In this document: one piece after another, positions 36,667-47,075 of the stretch
Numbering within the stretch: position 1 is the stretch's first letter
Layout of the letters: each line of letters starts with the position of its first letter
DNA from: Delphinus delphis
Lineage: Eukaryota > Chordata > Mammalia > Artiodactyla > Delphinidae
Length of the DNA stretch: 64,000 nucleotides
Direction: 5' to 3'
Assembly (NCBI RefSeq): GCF_949987515.2
Contig: NC_082684.1
Span: 48,326,006-48,390,005, forward strand
Notes under the pieces: model-generated
Told to the model about the DNA's origin: nothing
Database searches by the model: none
What the model saw: only the letters and a program-made list of their open reading frames with translations
Made by a program: the position numbers and the translations under genes

Positions 36667-37054
36667 GTATTTTAAATATAAAGTAGTCACTATACTGTAT
36701 TTAGCAGAACACTAATATTTTTCTTATATGGCAGTCTGTTCACTTATAAATAAAATCAGATCTCTAACGGACTCTAATATAGTTAAAACCAGTTGCTGAG
36801 CTAAAGTCTTTAATTATCAGCTTGATTAATATTTAGACCTTTAAACTTTGCTAAATGAAGCTGCAGATTAAGACAGAGGGTAGAAAATCTGATCTGTGTT
36901 TATGTGTAAAATTTCTCAGACTCACTAAATTGTAATCTTTCTTCATAAACATTTTTTAGTATAAGAACTTACAGCTCTATTTTAGATTGACATCCTGGAT
37001 GACTATTATTCTTGAGATTAACAACATAAAACATTTATTTCCATTTTGAAAAAG
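36667..37054. other. 388-bp intron between exons 4 and 5
   Basis: Shortest intron in the window; donor GTATTT, acceptor GAAAAAG. No repeat recognised, which fits a length constraint on this intron (inference). Confidence 0.6.
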
Positions 37055-37115
37055 GGACTCTTTGGAAGTGGACTTTCCTCAGAATGCTAATGTGGTCTTC
37101 AAAAGAGCAGAAGAG
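37055..37115 (+). CDS. TXNDC16: TXNDC16 exon 5 of window
   Basis: 61-nt small exon after a 388-bp intron, acceptor TTGAAAAAG, donor AGAG|GTTAGT. One base completes Arg, then 20 codons (DSLEVDFPQNANVVFKRAEE) end at a codon boundary. The acceptor is purine-rich just before AG with pyrimidines farther upstream (TTATTTCCATTTTG). The following intron carries a processed ADIPOR1 pseudogene beginning about 210 bp downstream, on the opposite strand. Confidence 0.92.
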
Positions 37116-37194
37116 GTTAGTCATTTTATATATTGGTCTACAGTGTCTGCTTATTTAATACATGCGGTCCTAAAGTAACATACACTTATTATAG

Positions 37195-39860
37195 GAAAAT
37201 TCTGTGAATTGCCGCTATTCAAAGATAATTGCTGTTAACATTTTGGTGTGTTTTTTTCATCTGTTACTCTGTCTCTCCGTGTGTGTGTGTGTTTATTTAA
37301 ATATATATGTATTCTTTATTAATTTTTTTTGAATGCCAAGTGTCTCCTGTACTCTTTTATTATCATCATAGTCTTTGCATCAAGATACATAGCAATGATA
37401 GCAGGTTTCTTTTTAAAGCTTAGTATTAAATATTAAATATCTTTCCCCACTTTAATTTTACATTACTCTGCCAAGAAAAAAATTAAAACTCAAGTTATCT
37501 GAAGCCTGGACACACTTCCATGATTAGCCGGGCTGTGTAAAAGTTGGTGGCTTTGTTCTTCTTGCTGTGTGAGCAGGTCCAGGCCCTCAAAAGATGGATG
37601 AGGTTATCATTGTTTTTCAAAAGTGTGCTACAAAAACGGATGGCCTGTTATAAGCCAGGTTACAAAGTCAAAACGTGGGTGAGGGAGGGACAGTTTCTTC
37701 TGGAAACAGAACTTCTGAAGAGTCCCAGTCCATCATTTTTCCCCAGAATGGCTGGAGGGGGCGTAAAATCTCAACATGAGTTTCAAAGCCCCATCTCTGT
37801 GAGGGGACAGTAGTTGCCTTACTGAGGAGGGCGCGGCTCAGTGGTGAGGCGGCCACGTCTGCCCATCCCCACTGCTCTCAGCGAGGGAAAGGAGAGTTTA
37901 TTGCCCAGGAGTGTGAAGTGGGCTGAAGATTGGTTGGTACTGAATTCTCTAAGAGGTTTCTTCTAGAAACAGACAACTCAGACCCTTGCTCTCACTTTAG
38001 CAAAGAAGTTATTTTAAAAGCACTTGGAAAGTTCCTCCTGCGCCCTTGCAGGGCGGCTCAGAGGAGGGAGTCGTCAGTACAGCCCCCTTCCAGGCCATAT
38101 CGGAACTCCTGAAAGTTGGAGACCCCGTAGCAGTGGACGAAGGTGGCTGCTACCACCAGGACGTGGAAGATCTGATGAGACTAGAACCACATGTCGGATT
38201 TTCCAGGGAAGAAGTGCTCGGGAATCCGTGCGGCATAAAGGCCAGCTCTGGTGATGTACATCACAGCCATGAGGAAGAACCAGCCCATCTGGCCCACCGT
38301 GGTGGCCTTGACGAAGCCCTCCACGATTGTAAAGTGCATGGTGGGCACGATGCCGCTCAAGCCAAGCCCCAGGAACACCCCTGCTCTTGTCTGCTGGTGC
38401 TTAGGAGTGGCAAACCGGTGCCACTGCAGCACAATGATGGCAGAGGTGCCCACGCTGGAGAGGTAGATGAGCCGTGGCTGTGGGGAGCAGAAGGAGTAAC
38501 AGAGCCAGGGGACAAAGCTCCCCCGTAATCAGCAGGGCAATCCCTGAATAATCCAGTTGGGAAAAGGTCTGAGAGACCTTCTCTGAGTGATAATAGACAG
38601 TGTGAAAGAGCCAGGAGAAGCTGAGGCAGAGCCCCGCGCCCAGGAAGAACATCCCGAGCACCACCTTCTCCTGAAGAGGGGTCATGAAGTACGTGTTTGG
38701 TCTCAGCATGGTCAGGATTCCCAGAAAGTGAAACGTCACAAAACCAAGCAGGTGGGTCCAGAAGTTGCCCGTCTCCATGTGGATGCGGAAGATGCTCTTG
38801 AAGCAGGCCCGGAAGGAGGGCATGGGCGGCCTGTGGCCGTGCAGCAGGTAGTCGTTGTCCTTCAGCCAGTTGGGGAGCACGTTGTGCGGATGACCCTCCA
38901 GTGCCCCTCCCAGACCTTATGCACAAACTCCTCCATCTTCTCCGTGGCATGGTGGGCTTGCAGGGGAAGTGTCAGCACCCACCCCTCCTCCTCCTCTTCC
39001 TGAGGCACTGGGCATGCCTGCTCTTCTTCAGCTTTGCTTGGGCTGGCGATGCCCTGCTTGCCTAGCTCCTCTAGCAGGGGGCCCAGCTCAGCCAGCTCTG
39101 CTGTGTCAGCCTCCCTGTTCCCGGCAGGAGCCCCACTGCCCTGGGCCACCACAGGTCCTTTGTGAGAAGACATCTGGCTGGTACCTCAATGCCCTGTGGC
39201 TTCAGCTTGGGGAAAGGGTGGGGTCTCTAGGGCCCAGGGAGCAAAGAGTTCCCTGTGATGGAAGACAGGCGGGCGGTGGGCTCTGCTCGGGGCCGCGGAC
39301 CCCGCGCTACATCCCGCGGCACTGGAGGCGGCCTGTGGCCAAGCGGTGTGAATCTTCTGCCTATATATATATTGTAAAGAAATTTAGGATCATGCTATAT
39401 ATCCTGCTTTTCATGTACAGTTATATTTCATTACTTGCTATTGTGCTGTGATGCCTGCCTTTTGTACACTGTTTTGGACATCTCTGATTCTTTCCTTTTG
39501 CTAAATTTCTGGAAGTAAGTTTTATTAAAGGAAATGGGAATTTTTAAGACTTTTAAAATGCATTGTCAAATTTCCCTCCAGAAGGGTTATACTTTTACCA
39601 GCAGGGTTTGGAATTTCTTGTTTCTCATACATCTTTGCCAGTACTGAACAGTAATCTTAAAAAAAAAAAATCATTTCTATACACAAAAAAAGTTTCAGTA
39701 TTAATTTGCATGTCTTTGATAACTTTGACTAGTTAGGTCATTTGTATTTCCTCTGTAAATTTCTGTCAATGTCCCTTTTTCCTTAAATTGTTCTTAATTA
39801 AGAACTCTTTAATTCTGAACATCTTGTAAATATTATATACATATGCTAAAAAATTATTGA
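37195..39860 (-). repeat. Old L1 3' end, split by the ADIPOR1 retrocopy
   Basis: 37195-37323 (AAAGATAATTGCTGTTAACA, TTTTGGTGTG) and 39370-39860 (TTTAGGATCATGCTATATAT, CCTGCTTTTCATGTACAG, AAATTTCCCTCCAGAAGGGT) are consecutive parts of an antisense L1MC-like 3' region. The processed pseudogene lies exactly between them, so the L1 is the older of the two. Confidence 0.55.
37324..39356 (-). pseudogene. ADIPOR1: Processed ADIPOR1 (adiponectin receptor 1) pseudogene
   Basis: Intronless minus-strand copy of ADIPOR1 mRNA. The start codon is at 39171-39173 (MSSHKGPVVAQG) and the original stop is at 38058-38060 after CTDDSLL. About 180 bp of GC-rich 5' leader precede it and about 730 bp of 3' UTR follow, with an AATAAA-type signal near 37362 and a short A run (read as T on + strand, 37324-37331). 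Parent ADIPOR1 is a seven-helix membrane receptor; its exons are here fused without introns. Three lesions: a 1-nt loss near 38890 after WRVI, a 1-nt gain near 38520 after GIALLI, and a CAG to TAG stop at 38181-38183 inside the last helix region. Clear target-site duplications were not found. It landed inside an old L1 3' end. Confidence 0.93.
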
Positions 39861-39909
39861 TATGTTTATGAACTGCCAGACAGTTTAAACTTAAATTCCC
39901 TTGCATAAG

Positions 39910-40115
39910 TCTATGATAGGAATACTGGGCTAAAGAGTCAGAAGACTTGGATTCTGTTCCTGCTAGTTCTGGGTCCAGATAACTGAATTAACTTCTTCAA
40001 GCTCAGATTTTTCATTTGTGAAATAGTCGTAAAACCTCCCCTTCTAACTTACAAGAAGTTTTATGAGACCCAATAGGAAAATACTTTGAGAACTGTAGTA
40101 TTGTTCAAATGTGTA
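39910..40115 (+). repeat. MIR relic
   Basis: GAGTCAGAAGACTTGGATTC, TAACTTCTTCAAGCTCAGAT and TCATTTGTGAAATAGTCG follow MIR order. Confidence 0.6.
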
Positions 40116-40404
40116 CACTGTGGGGCTAGTATGCTTTGCTTTTTGACCAGGTAATGGAAAGAATACTTTCTGAAGCTACTTTTTTTACTATTAGGTAAAG
40201 ACCCCTAAGTAAGAAATTACTTAATTTGTCATCGGGAAATAGGTTTTGTAGAAGAATTAAAGTTCATGCTGTTGTCCCAGTGCATATAAAAGTTATATAT
40301 ATACTATACTGTAGTCTAGTAAGTGTGCCATAGCATTATGTCTAAAAGAACAATGTATATGCCTTAATTTAAAAATTCCTTATTGCTAAAAAAATGCTAA
40401 CCAT

Positions 40405-40832
40405 CATCTGAGCCTTCAGTGAGTTGTAATCTTTTTGCTTGTGGAGAGTCCCGCCTTGATGTTGACGTGGCTGCTGACCGACCAGGGCAGTGGCTGCGGC
40501 GGTTTCTTAAGATCAGACGACAGTGAAGTTTGCCCCGTTGATCGACTCTTCCTTTCCTGAAAGATTTCTCTGTAGTATGCTACAGAGCAATGCTGTTGGT
40601 AGAATTTTACCCAGAGTAGAACGTCTTTCACAATTGGAATCAATCCTCTCAGACCCTGCTGCTGCTTTATCAACTTAGTTTTTGTAATATTCTCAATCCT
40701 TTGTTGTCGTTTCAACAGTCTTCACAGCATCTTCACCAGCAGTGGATTCCATCTCAAGAAACCACTTTCTTTGCTCATCCATAAGAAGCAACTCCTCATC
40801 CCTTCAAGTTTTATCATGAGGTTGCAGCAGGG
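40405..40832 (-). mobile_element. Tigger1 transposase C-terminal fragment
   Basis: Minus-strand fragment of a pogo-like Tigger1 DNA transposon. The 99-codon open frame at 40416-40715 has AYYREIFQERKSRSTGQTSL, SSDLKKPPQPLP, known from the C-terminus of Tigger1 transposase; the upstream part (40716-40832) continues in another frame. It lacks the DNA-binding and DDE catalytic domains and the termini in between, so it is a fossil and not a TIGD gene. Confidence 0.75.
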
Positions 40833-41431
40833 ATAATTTACTAAAATAATCCAGTGGCCTAAAATTTCATGTTTTAAAAATGTTTTGGTTGAGGCTTAGT
40901 GAAAGAAATTTTAATGGAATAATTTCAATGGAATAGAATTTGGTATTCTTAAAATACCTAGGGGCAGATAGTATTTTTATGTTTATGGCTAAACAGGCAA
41001 TTAAACTTTTTAGTGGAATTTTTTTAGATGAAGTATTATTCTGAATATTTCTGTAGAATACAAAATAATTTTGTCTCTGTTTGCAATAAAATTGTATATA
41101 TTTTTATACCTCAATTGTATTGAGGTAGGAGTTACTGTTATATGTAAAATGCTTCAGATGTCAGTGTAATGTGATTGTGACAAGAAGCAAGCGAGACTTG
41201 CAGTTCTTTTTTGCCCTCTTTTTCAGTAGCACACACTATCTTTCTATAACGTATACTTTGGATGCTTTTAATAGTGATCGTGGAGTTAATTTACCTTTTT
41301 TAAAAAAATATTAAAATTGAGGTTCAGAGGTTTAGTTTCATTTCATTTTAGTATCAAACAAGTAAAACATTTTTGTATTAAAATGCTTTGTTATATTTTA
41401 GTCATATCTTTTAAAATTAATGTATTTCTAG
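40833..41431. other. Intron before exon 6
   Basis: AT-rich, no repeat named. Confidence 0.4.
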
Positions 41432-41555
41432 GGAGTGCCAGTGGAATTTTTGGTGTTAAATAATATTGATTTAATCATATCCCGTGTGGAAAGTAGTATG
41501 CACATTGAGGAAATGCACGAAGATGAAGACAATGACATTGAAGGTCCAGATATGG
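41432..41555 (+). CDS. TXNDC16: TXNDC16 exon 6 of window
   Basis: 124-nt exon, acceptor TGTATTTCTAG, donor ATGG|GTAATA. 41 codons plus one base. It encodes the end of one thioredoxin-like unit ([20 protein letters not shown]) followed by a strongly acidic linker ([17 protein letters not shown]) that continues into the next exon. The acidic run may be a flexible interdomain linker or low-affinity calcium site of a kind common in ER luminal proteins (inference). Confidence 0.94.
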
Positions 41556-42079
41556 GTAATATGTTTTTTTGATGATCGTGCTCCCCTCCCATTTATGCCC
41601 AACATCCTTAAGGTCAGTGAAATTTCAGTGAATTAACTGTCACATTCAAGAATGTGAAGAGGCCTGAAGAAATTAATTTTGAATTTCATTTTAGCAACTT
41701 GATGAGGTGTAAAGATATAAGGATGCTCTATTTTGTTTAGTGCGATACCCTTCATTGTTACATGTCAGGCTTCTAGCTTTCCACAAGTGTGTCTTTATCC
41801 TCCACATCAGTTCTTTCAGCCCTACTGGTCTACTCATGTTTAAAAAGGACCCAGGAGCCACAGTATGATATTTTATTTTTATTATTCCTATTAGGATATG
41901 AAATTCTGATAAATATAGTTGTATTTGTAGTTGTAAATGAATCCAATTGTTAGCAGTATAGGGAGTAAATTTTGATAACATTTTAATAATTCTTTTTAAT
42001 ATGTTATTTCTGTTTTTCTTTTTATTGCTTACATTTTTGAAGTATTCTATAGTTTTCAAGGCTATTTCCCACTCATTAT
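41556..42079. other. Intron after exon 6
   Basis: A minus-strand open frame of 122 codons (41691-42059) has no recognisable similarity and low-complexity composition, so it is not called as a gene. Confidence 0.4.
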
Positions 42080-42215
42080 TTACTTTGATAGCTGTCCTCT
42101 GAGTTAGCTGAGGTCACCTTCGTTTTGTAGAGGAAAAAATCTGTGTTTTAGCTCAGTTAAGTGATCTGCCCAATGTCACACAAATGGCATGTGGAGCATT
42201 CTGACTTGAAATCTT
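42080..42215 (-). repeat. MIR relic
   Basis: TTTTGTAGAGGAAAAAATCT, TTAAGTGATCTGCCCAATGT and CACACAAATGGCATGTGGA are the antisense of the MIR core and 5' part. L2-like 3' end follows at about 42290-42345. Confidence 0.65.
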
Positions 42216-42402
42216 ACTTACGATCATTATCATTCCTAGTACTTCTTTTATAACATCAGTCCTATTCTGAAATTGCTTATTTACTTTTCTCTCTATTGGT
42301 CTATAAAATTTCTAAGGCAGGGATTATGTCTTGTGCATTCTTGTATCCCATTTAGCAAATACTTGAATTTTTATATAGTACTATTATCATGAGTCCCATT
42401 TA

Positions 42403-42741
42403 GTAAACACTTTTTAAATAATTAATTAATTTATTTATTTTTGGCTGTGTTGGGTCTTTGTTGCTGTGCGTGGGCTTTCTCTAGTTGCAGCGAGCGGGAG
42501 CTACTCTTCGTTGCAGTGCGCGGGTTTCTCATTGTGGTGGCTTCTTTTGTTGTGGACCATGGGTTCTAGGTGTGCAGGCTCAGTAGTTGTGGCTCGCAGG
42601 CTCAGTAGTTGTGGCACACGGGCTTAGTTGCTCTGCGGCACGTGGGATCTTCCCGGACCAGGGCTCGAACCCGTGTCCCCTGCACTGGCAGGTGGATTCT
42701 TAAACACTGCGCCACCAGGGAAGTCCCGTAAATACTTTTTA
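42403..42741 (-). mobile_element. CHR-2-like SINE
   Basis: Antisense copy 42417-42727, TTTATTTTTGGCTGTGTTGG at the tail side and CCACCAGGGAAGTCCC at the head. Duplication GTAAACACTTTTTA / GTAAATACTTTTTA (one mismatch) at 42403-42416 and 42728-42741. Confidence 0.88.
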
Positions 42742-42766
42742 TATAGTCCTATTATCATGAGTCCCA

Positions 42767-43583
42767 AGATGGAAGTAATTTACATATTGTTTTCATGAGG
42801 TCCCTTTATTATTAGGATCAACATCTATATTATACATTTAATAAGGGCTCTGAGCTTTAACTGTTACTGGTGACCAGCTTCTTGGTTTGAGCACTGTTCT
42901 AGTTTTTTTCTGATATACAGAGGTTAGAATTGCTCGTGATTTAAGCCAGAGTTCTTCTCTGTAGCATCGTCATTGTATAGGCAGATCTGTGTTCTGCTCT
43001 CTTGCTCCCTGCTTTATTCCTATCATGGTTCATATATTCTTCAGAGTCAGAGGAATTATCTGTCAATTTAATAAGATTCCTGTCCTCAGTGGTAGTTGCC
43101 TGTTTCAAAATTTCATTGTTGCCATGTCCCCTGTTTTACTTCCTGATTCTCTGGCTTTAGTTTGCCCTCTGGTGCTGCCTTCTCTTTTTTTCTAACTCTC
43201 CCCTATCTTCTCTCCTCAGCCCAGTTCTCATGTTTCTTAAACAGCTTTCTTTTTTTGCTTTGTAGTGGAATTTTTTGCTTTGTTTTGTTTTTTGGGGTTT
43301 TTTTTTTTTGGTCTTAACTTCCTATGTTTGTAATCCATACTGACCCATAATATAGTTTGATGTCGTGCCCATATACACAGTTTCCTTCTCATTTTCATTT
43401 CATTCCCATTTATATGAGACATGGATGAGGGTTTGGAAAGAGTTTGTTACGATGTAAGAGCAGAATATAAAGAAAAATGCCCTTCAAAGGAAATGGGCAC
43501 AAGATGAATCAGAATTAAATGGACTGAAGTCTCCAAAAGGAGAGTATGAAAAAGAAAAACAAACGTGTGGCTAAAGAGAGTGA

Positions 43584-43588
<5 letters not shown>
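42767..43588. other. Intron, T-rich low complexity
   Basis: T/G-rich simple stretch at about 43248-43312. No exon or named repeat. Confidence 0.4.

Positions 43589-43629
<41 letters not shown>
43589..43629. repeat. TA dinucleotide microsatellite
   Basis: About 20 TA units, followed at 43662-43697 by a self-complementary run built of AAATTTATAAATT-like units. Both are AT palindromes prone to length change. Confidence 0.95.
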
Positions 43630-43632
<3 letters not shown>

Positions 43633-43919
43633 TTGGTGAAAGTTTGAGCTGAGGAATAAATAAATTTATAAATTATAAATTTATAAATTTATAAATGAGG
43701 GTGGCTTATTAAGAGAATGGGGAAGCAAGAAGGAGGTGTTTGGACAAGATAAGAGAAGAAAGGATGGATTGGGAAATAAGAATGGACTGGCAGGAAAATG
43801 AAAATACATGAATAATAAGAAAAAAATACAGTAAATGAGAAAATTGGCCTTTATTAATTTTGGTATTGAGGGCATAACTTTTAGTGCCATAGAATGTGGT
43901 ATTTAAAAGTACCTTAAAA

Positions 43920-44040
43920 TTAATAGTCGAACTCTTATGTTTCACAGGTTTGAATATTGAGACACAGAGTTATATAATTGACTAGAGTTACACAGCTAAA
44001 AATTGCCAGTAGGGTACTGAAATCCAGACCTAGTATTTTA
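43920..44040 (-). repeat. MIR relic
   Basis: TATTGAGACACAGAGTTATA, GAGTTACACAGCTAAAAATT, then ACTGAAATCCAGACC match antisense MIR. Confidence 0.6.
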
Positions 44041-44109
44041 TTTTATAGTATTAGCAATCATATGGAAAATAATAATTTAGTTTTCTGAATGCATTGCCTT
44101 TCTCACTTC

Positions 44110-44440
44110 CTCCCTTCCTTTCTTTTTAATATCTTGTTACAGAGAATTATAAACTTACCATAAAGCAGACAGCATAATAGAACAAATCTCCAGGTACCCA
44201 TTACCTGGCCTCGCCCAGCCACCATCAGTTTATGGCTAATCCTATTCCAATCACTGCCCTCCCTTTATTATTTTGCAGCAAATTCCAAACATACAAATTC
44301 ATCCATAAATATTTCCCTGTGTATTTCAGAAATGTAAGGATTCTCCTTTTAAAATTAACATAATTAATGCTATTACTACATCTACAAAGTTAACAATAAT
44401 TCTTAATATCAGAGAGTCAGTGTTCAGATTTCAACTTCAT
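44110..44440 (+). repeat. Ancient L1M-like 3' UTR relic
   Basis: CCAGGTACCCATTACCTGGC, CATCAGTTTATGGCTAATCC, TTTTGCAGCAAATTCCAAAC and CCATAAATATTTCCCTGTG belong to a common ancient mammalian repeat that I associate with old L1M 3' ends; family name uncertain. Confidence 0.4.
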
Positions 44441-44454
44441 CATGATTTTTCATG

Positions 44455-45330
44455 CCACTGTTGCTTTGTACATGCTGTCCCTTTTACTCCATATGCCTCT
44501 ACTGCCTGCCTAAGTTTTATTTTTCTTTTAATGTTCATCTTGTGTCAACTCTTCTAGGAAGCTTGTCTCTCTTATCAAGTTAGATGTCCCTCCAGTGTTA
44601 TCATACAATCTATATAAATTCCAATAGGATATTTGTGAATTCATAATGTGTTTTTTATTTTTTTACCACATACTTTGATGGATGGATGAATGGGTGGGTG
44701 GATGGGTCTATCTGTCTATCTTAATGAAAATTTTTTTTTTTTAAGATTTAATTGACATGTAACATGTTAGTTGAACACCATAATGATTCAATATTTCTAT
44801 ATATTGTGGTTAGTGAAAGTTTTTTACATATTCAGAATCCACCCTTAACTCAATACACTTAGAATAAAATTCAAAATTCTTGGCTTATATGGCCTCTTAT
44901 AATCCAGCTACTGTCTAGCCTAGAGTTTTCTGATGTTATTTCTTCAGGCCATCTTGTTTTAGTCAAATTTGCCTTCCCTCAGTACCTAGAATATGCTTAG
45001 CTCTTATTTCTCAGAGTTTTGCATGTGTTTTCCCTTTGCCTAAAACATCCTTTTATTGATTCTCTATCTGGTGGACTTTGGATCTCCCAATCTAAATCTC
45101 TCTGTTAAAATCTCTCACTGTGTATTTTACCTTTCCTCTTAAACTGATCACATTTATAGTTATATATTTATTTAGTGATCAGTTTATTGACTGAGTTTTC
45201 CATAGATAGAGGCTCTAAGTGGTCAGGGACTATGTCTGTTTTGTTTACCACTTTCCTTAGTGTCTGTCACAGTGCTTGGCATGTAGTAGAAGCTAAAGAA
45301 ACACTGTCAAATATGTATGGTAGGACTTCT
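44455..45330 (+). repeat. LINE-2 relic with an old L1 fragment inside
   Basis: L2 sense text at 44455-44610 (CTACTGCCTGCCTAAGTTTT, CTTCTAGGAAGCTTGTCTCT) and 44860-45330 (ATAAAATTCAAAATTCTTGG, TTCCCTTTGCCTAAAACATC, CACAGTGCTTGGCATGTAGT). Between them are a GGAT/GGTG-type tetranucleotide run (44677-44718) and an antisense L1M piece (44736-44830, AAGATTTAATTGACATGTAA). Confidence 0.55.
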
Positions 45331-45642
45331 TTGGCTTATAAATTAATATGTTGATTAGAAATAAAAGAGCAATATTTATATTATTTCTTGACAAGTTTAA
45401 CGCCTTTTGGAATTGACTAAAACTTGACAATTTCTGGGTCAGGAAGCATCTGAGAGTCATTTAAGATAGGAAGCCAGACAACTGGAAAGTTTTCTAAATA
45501 TCATGCATTTTAAATATTAAGATTGTATGAATTCAGAAGTTTTTATAAAATACCAAATTTTCACATGCTTGCCTGGGAGAAGAGCTTAAATTTTTAAAAT
45601 TATACATTTATATTTATATTAATTCCTCTTCAAACATTTTAG
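45331..45642. other. Intron before exon 7
   Basis: AT-rich, no repeat named; acceptor AAACATTTTAG. Confidence 0.4.
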
Positions 45643-45786
45643 ATATTCAAGATGATGAAGTGGCAGAAACTGTTTACAGAGACAGGAAGAGACAGTTACC
45701 TTTGGAACTCACAGTGGAACTAACAGAAGAGACATTTAATGCGACAGTAACAGCTTCTGACAGCATAGTGCTTTTCTATGCTAGCT
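45643..45786 (+). CDS. TXNDC16: TXNDC16 exon 7 of window
   Basis: 144-nt exon, acceptor AAACATTTTAG, donor TAGCT|GTGAGT. Two bases complete Asp; 47 codons and one base follow. It ends the acidic linker ([11 protein letters not shown]), has a basic patch RDRKRQ, then starts a new thioredoxin fold: [20 protein letters not shown] and LFYAS, where the last strand leads to the usual active-site position. NAT is an N-glycosylation sequon. The frame stays open into the intron, but the donor matches a consensus GTGAGT and the next exon restores the conserved WQAVSM. Confidence 0.95.
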
Positions 45787-46259
45787 GTGAGTATGAGCCT
45801 TTAGAGGTGACTACTGTATTGCATATTAGGGCATTTAAAGTAGGCAGACTTTATTTTTGCATTCTGTTATTGCACATTTTAAAGTGACATAATTTTCATA
45901 TGTTCCACACTTTGAAATATTTACTTCTAGCTGATTCTGGGGTTGTAAAACTGATTATATATATCTGACTTACAAATTGAAGGTTCATGATTAAACTAGA
46001 TGTTAAGCTTACTAATTTAGAAAAATTATTGTTCTTCAAGCTAACGACTGATTAACAGTTATTATAGATTTATAGGCACTATATTGCTTTTATCCTCAAA
46101 CAATAGCTGTTCAAGTATACTCCTTGCAGTATGAACGTAGAAACCCTCTTAACTGTTTGAACAATATTGACTACTGCGTACTAGGATATTTCTTACTAAT
46201 AAATAACAATTTGGGGAAACCCCATAAATCTATATGTTTGTTATATATAAGTATGGATG
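45787..46259. other. Intron between exon 7 and the hAT element
   Basis: AT-rich, no repeat named. Confidence 0.4.
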
Positions 46260-46609
46260 CTTTAGAGCAGGGGTCCCCAACCCCCGGGCCATGGACGTGT
46301 ACTGGTCTGTGGCCTGTTAGGAACCGGGCCACACAGCAGGAGGTGAGCAGCAGGCAAGCCAGCGAAACTTCATCTGTATTTATAGCCGCTCCCCATTGCT
46401 CGCATTACTGCCTGAGCTCTGCCTCCTGTCAGCATTGTGGTGAGTCGTATAATTATTTCATTATATATTACAATGTAATAATAATAATAATAAATGTAAT
46501 GTGCTTGAATCATCCCGAAACCATCCCCTTACCCTCCAGTCCGTGGAAAAATTGTCTTCCACGAAACCAGTCCCTGGTGCCAAAAAGGTTGAGGACCACT
46601 GCTTTAGAG
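46260..46609 (+). mobile_element. hAT-type nonautonomous DNA transposon
   Basis: 334-bp element 46268-46601 with imperfect inverted ends (CAGGGGTCCCCAACC and GGTTGAGGACCACTG) and an 8-bp duplication CTTTAGAG at 46260-46267 and 46602-46609, the hallmark of hAT transposition. It encodes no transposase. An AAT trinucleotide run (46476-46497) lies inside. It belongs to a well-known mammalian family with this terminus, whose exact name I cannot fix. It ends 44 bp before exon 8. Confidence 0.88.
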
Positions 46610-46653
46610 ATATGTACATTGTAATATCTGTTTAATTTTTTATTTTAACGTAG

Positions 46654-46713
46654 GGCAGGCAGTATCCATGGCATTTCTGCAGTCCTACATCGATGTGGCA
46701 ATTAAGTTGAAAG
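46654..46713 (+). CDS. TXNDC16: TXNDC16 exon 8 of window
   Basis: 60-nt exon, acceptor TTTTAACGTAG, donor AAAG|GTATAC. Two bases complete the Trp codon shared with exon 7, then 19 codons QAVSMAFLQSYIDVAIKLK and one base. This is the first helix of the thioredoxin domain. The motif after Trp, where PDI has WCxxC, reads WQAVS here, so the domain has no redox-active cysteines, as known for ERp90. A hAT-type transposon copy ends only 44 bp upstream of the exon. Confidence 0.93.
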
Positions 46714-46934
46714 GTATACTGTGGTATGCATGCTTATTTTCCTGATTTTGAGCCATAGCTATTTGTATAACTGTGTCATGCTAAAGATGTAGAAACCCAT
46801 GTAAAATTTCAGGTTATTATGTTTGTGTCTCCAAGGTTAATAAGTTAATGAACCATGAGTTTCAGAACTCTCAGAAGCATTCACTTTGATTGTCTTCATA
46901 AAACTGTCTTGTAGCTACATAGTTAATCCAGTAA

Positions 46935-47075
46935 TCTTTTTGGCTGAATTCAGTCATTCAGCAAACATTTATTAGTGCCTACTCTGTGCCAGTTACTGTT
47001 AAATATTATTAAATATATACTAAATACTATATATACTAAATACTATTAAATAAAATTTTGATAGATAAGACCACA
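46935..47075 (-). repeat. LINE-2 3' end relic
   Basis: CAGTCATTCAGCAAACATTT, CCTACTCTGTGCCAGTTACT match antisense L2 3' end. Confidence 0.6.

Noticed and set aside
38181..39173. ADIPOR1-like frames as a functional antisense gene
   Set aside because: No introns, two frameshifts and a premature stop, and no promoter of its own beyond the copied leader.
40416..40715. 99-codon frame as a TIGD-type domesticated transposase
   Set aside because: Only the C-terminal tail of Tigger1 is present and the frame breaks at once upstream.
41691..42059. 122-codon minus-strand frame
   Set aside because: Low-complexity Lys/Asn/Ile-rich start, overlaps plain intron, no similarity that I recognise.
45787..45887. 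Extension of exon 7 to the stop in the intron as an alternative terminal exon
   Set aside because: The donor GTGAGT is strong and exon 8 restores the conserved protein; no polyadenylation signal was seen close by.
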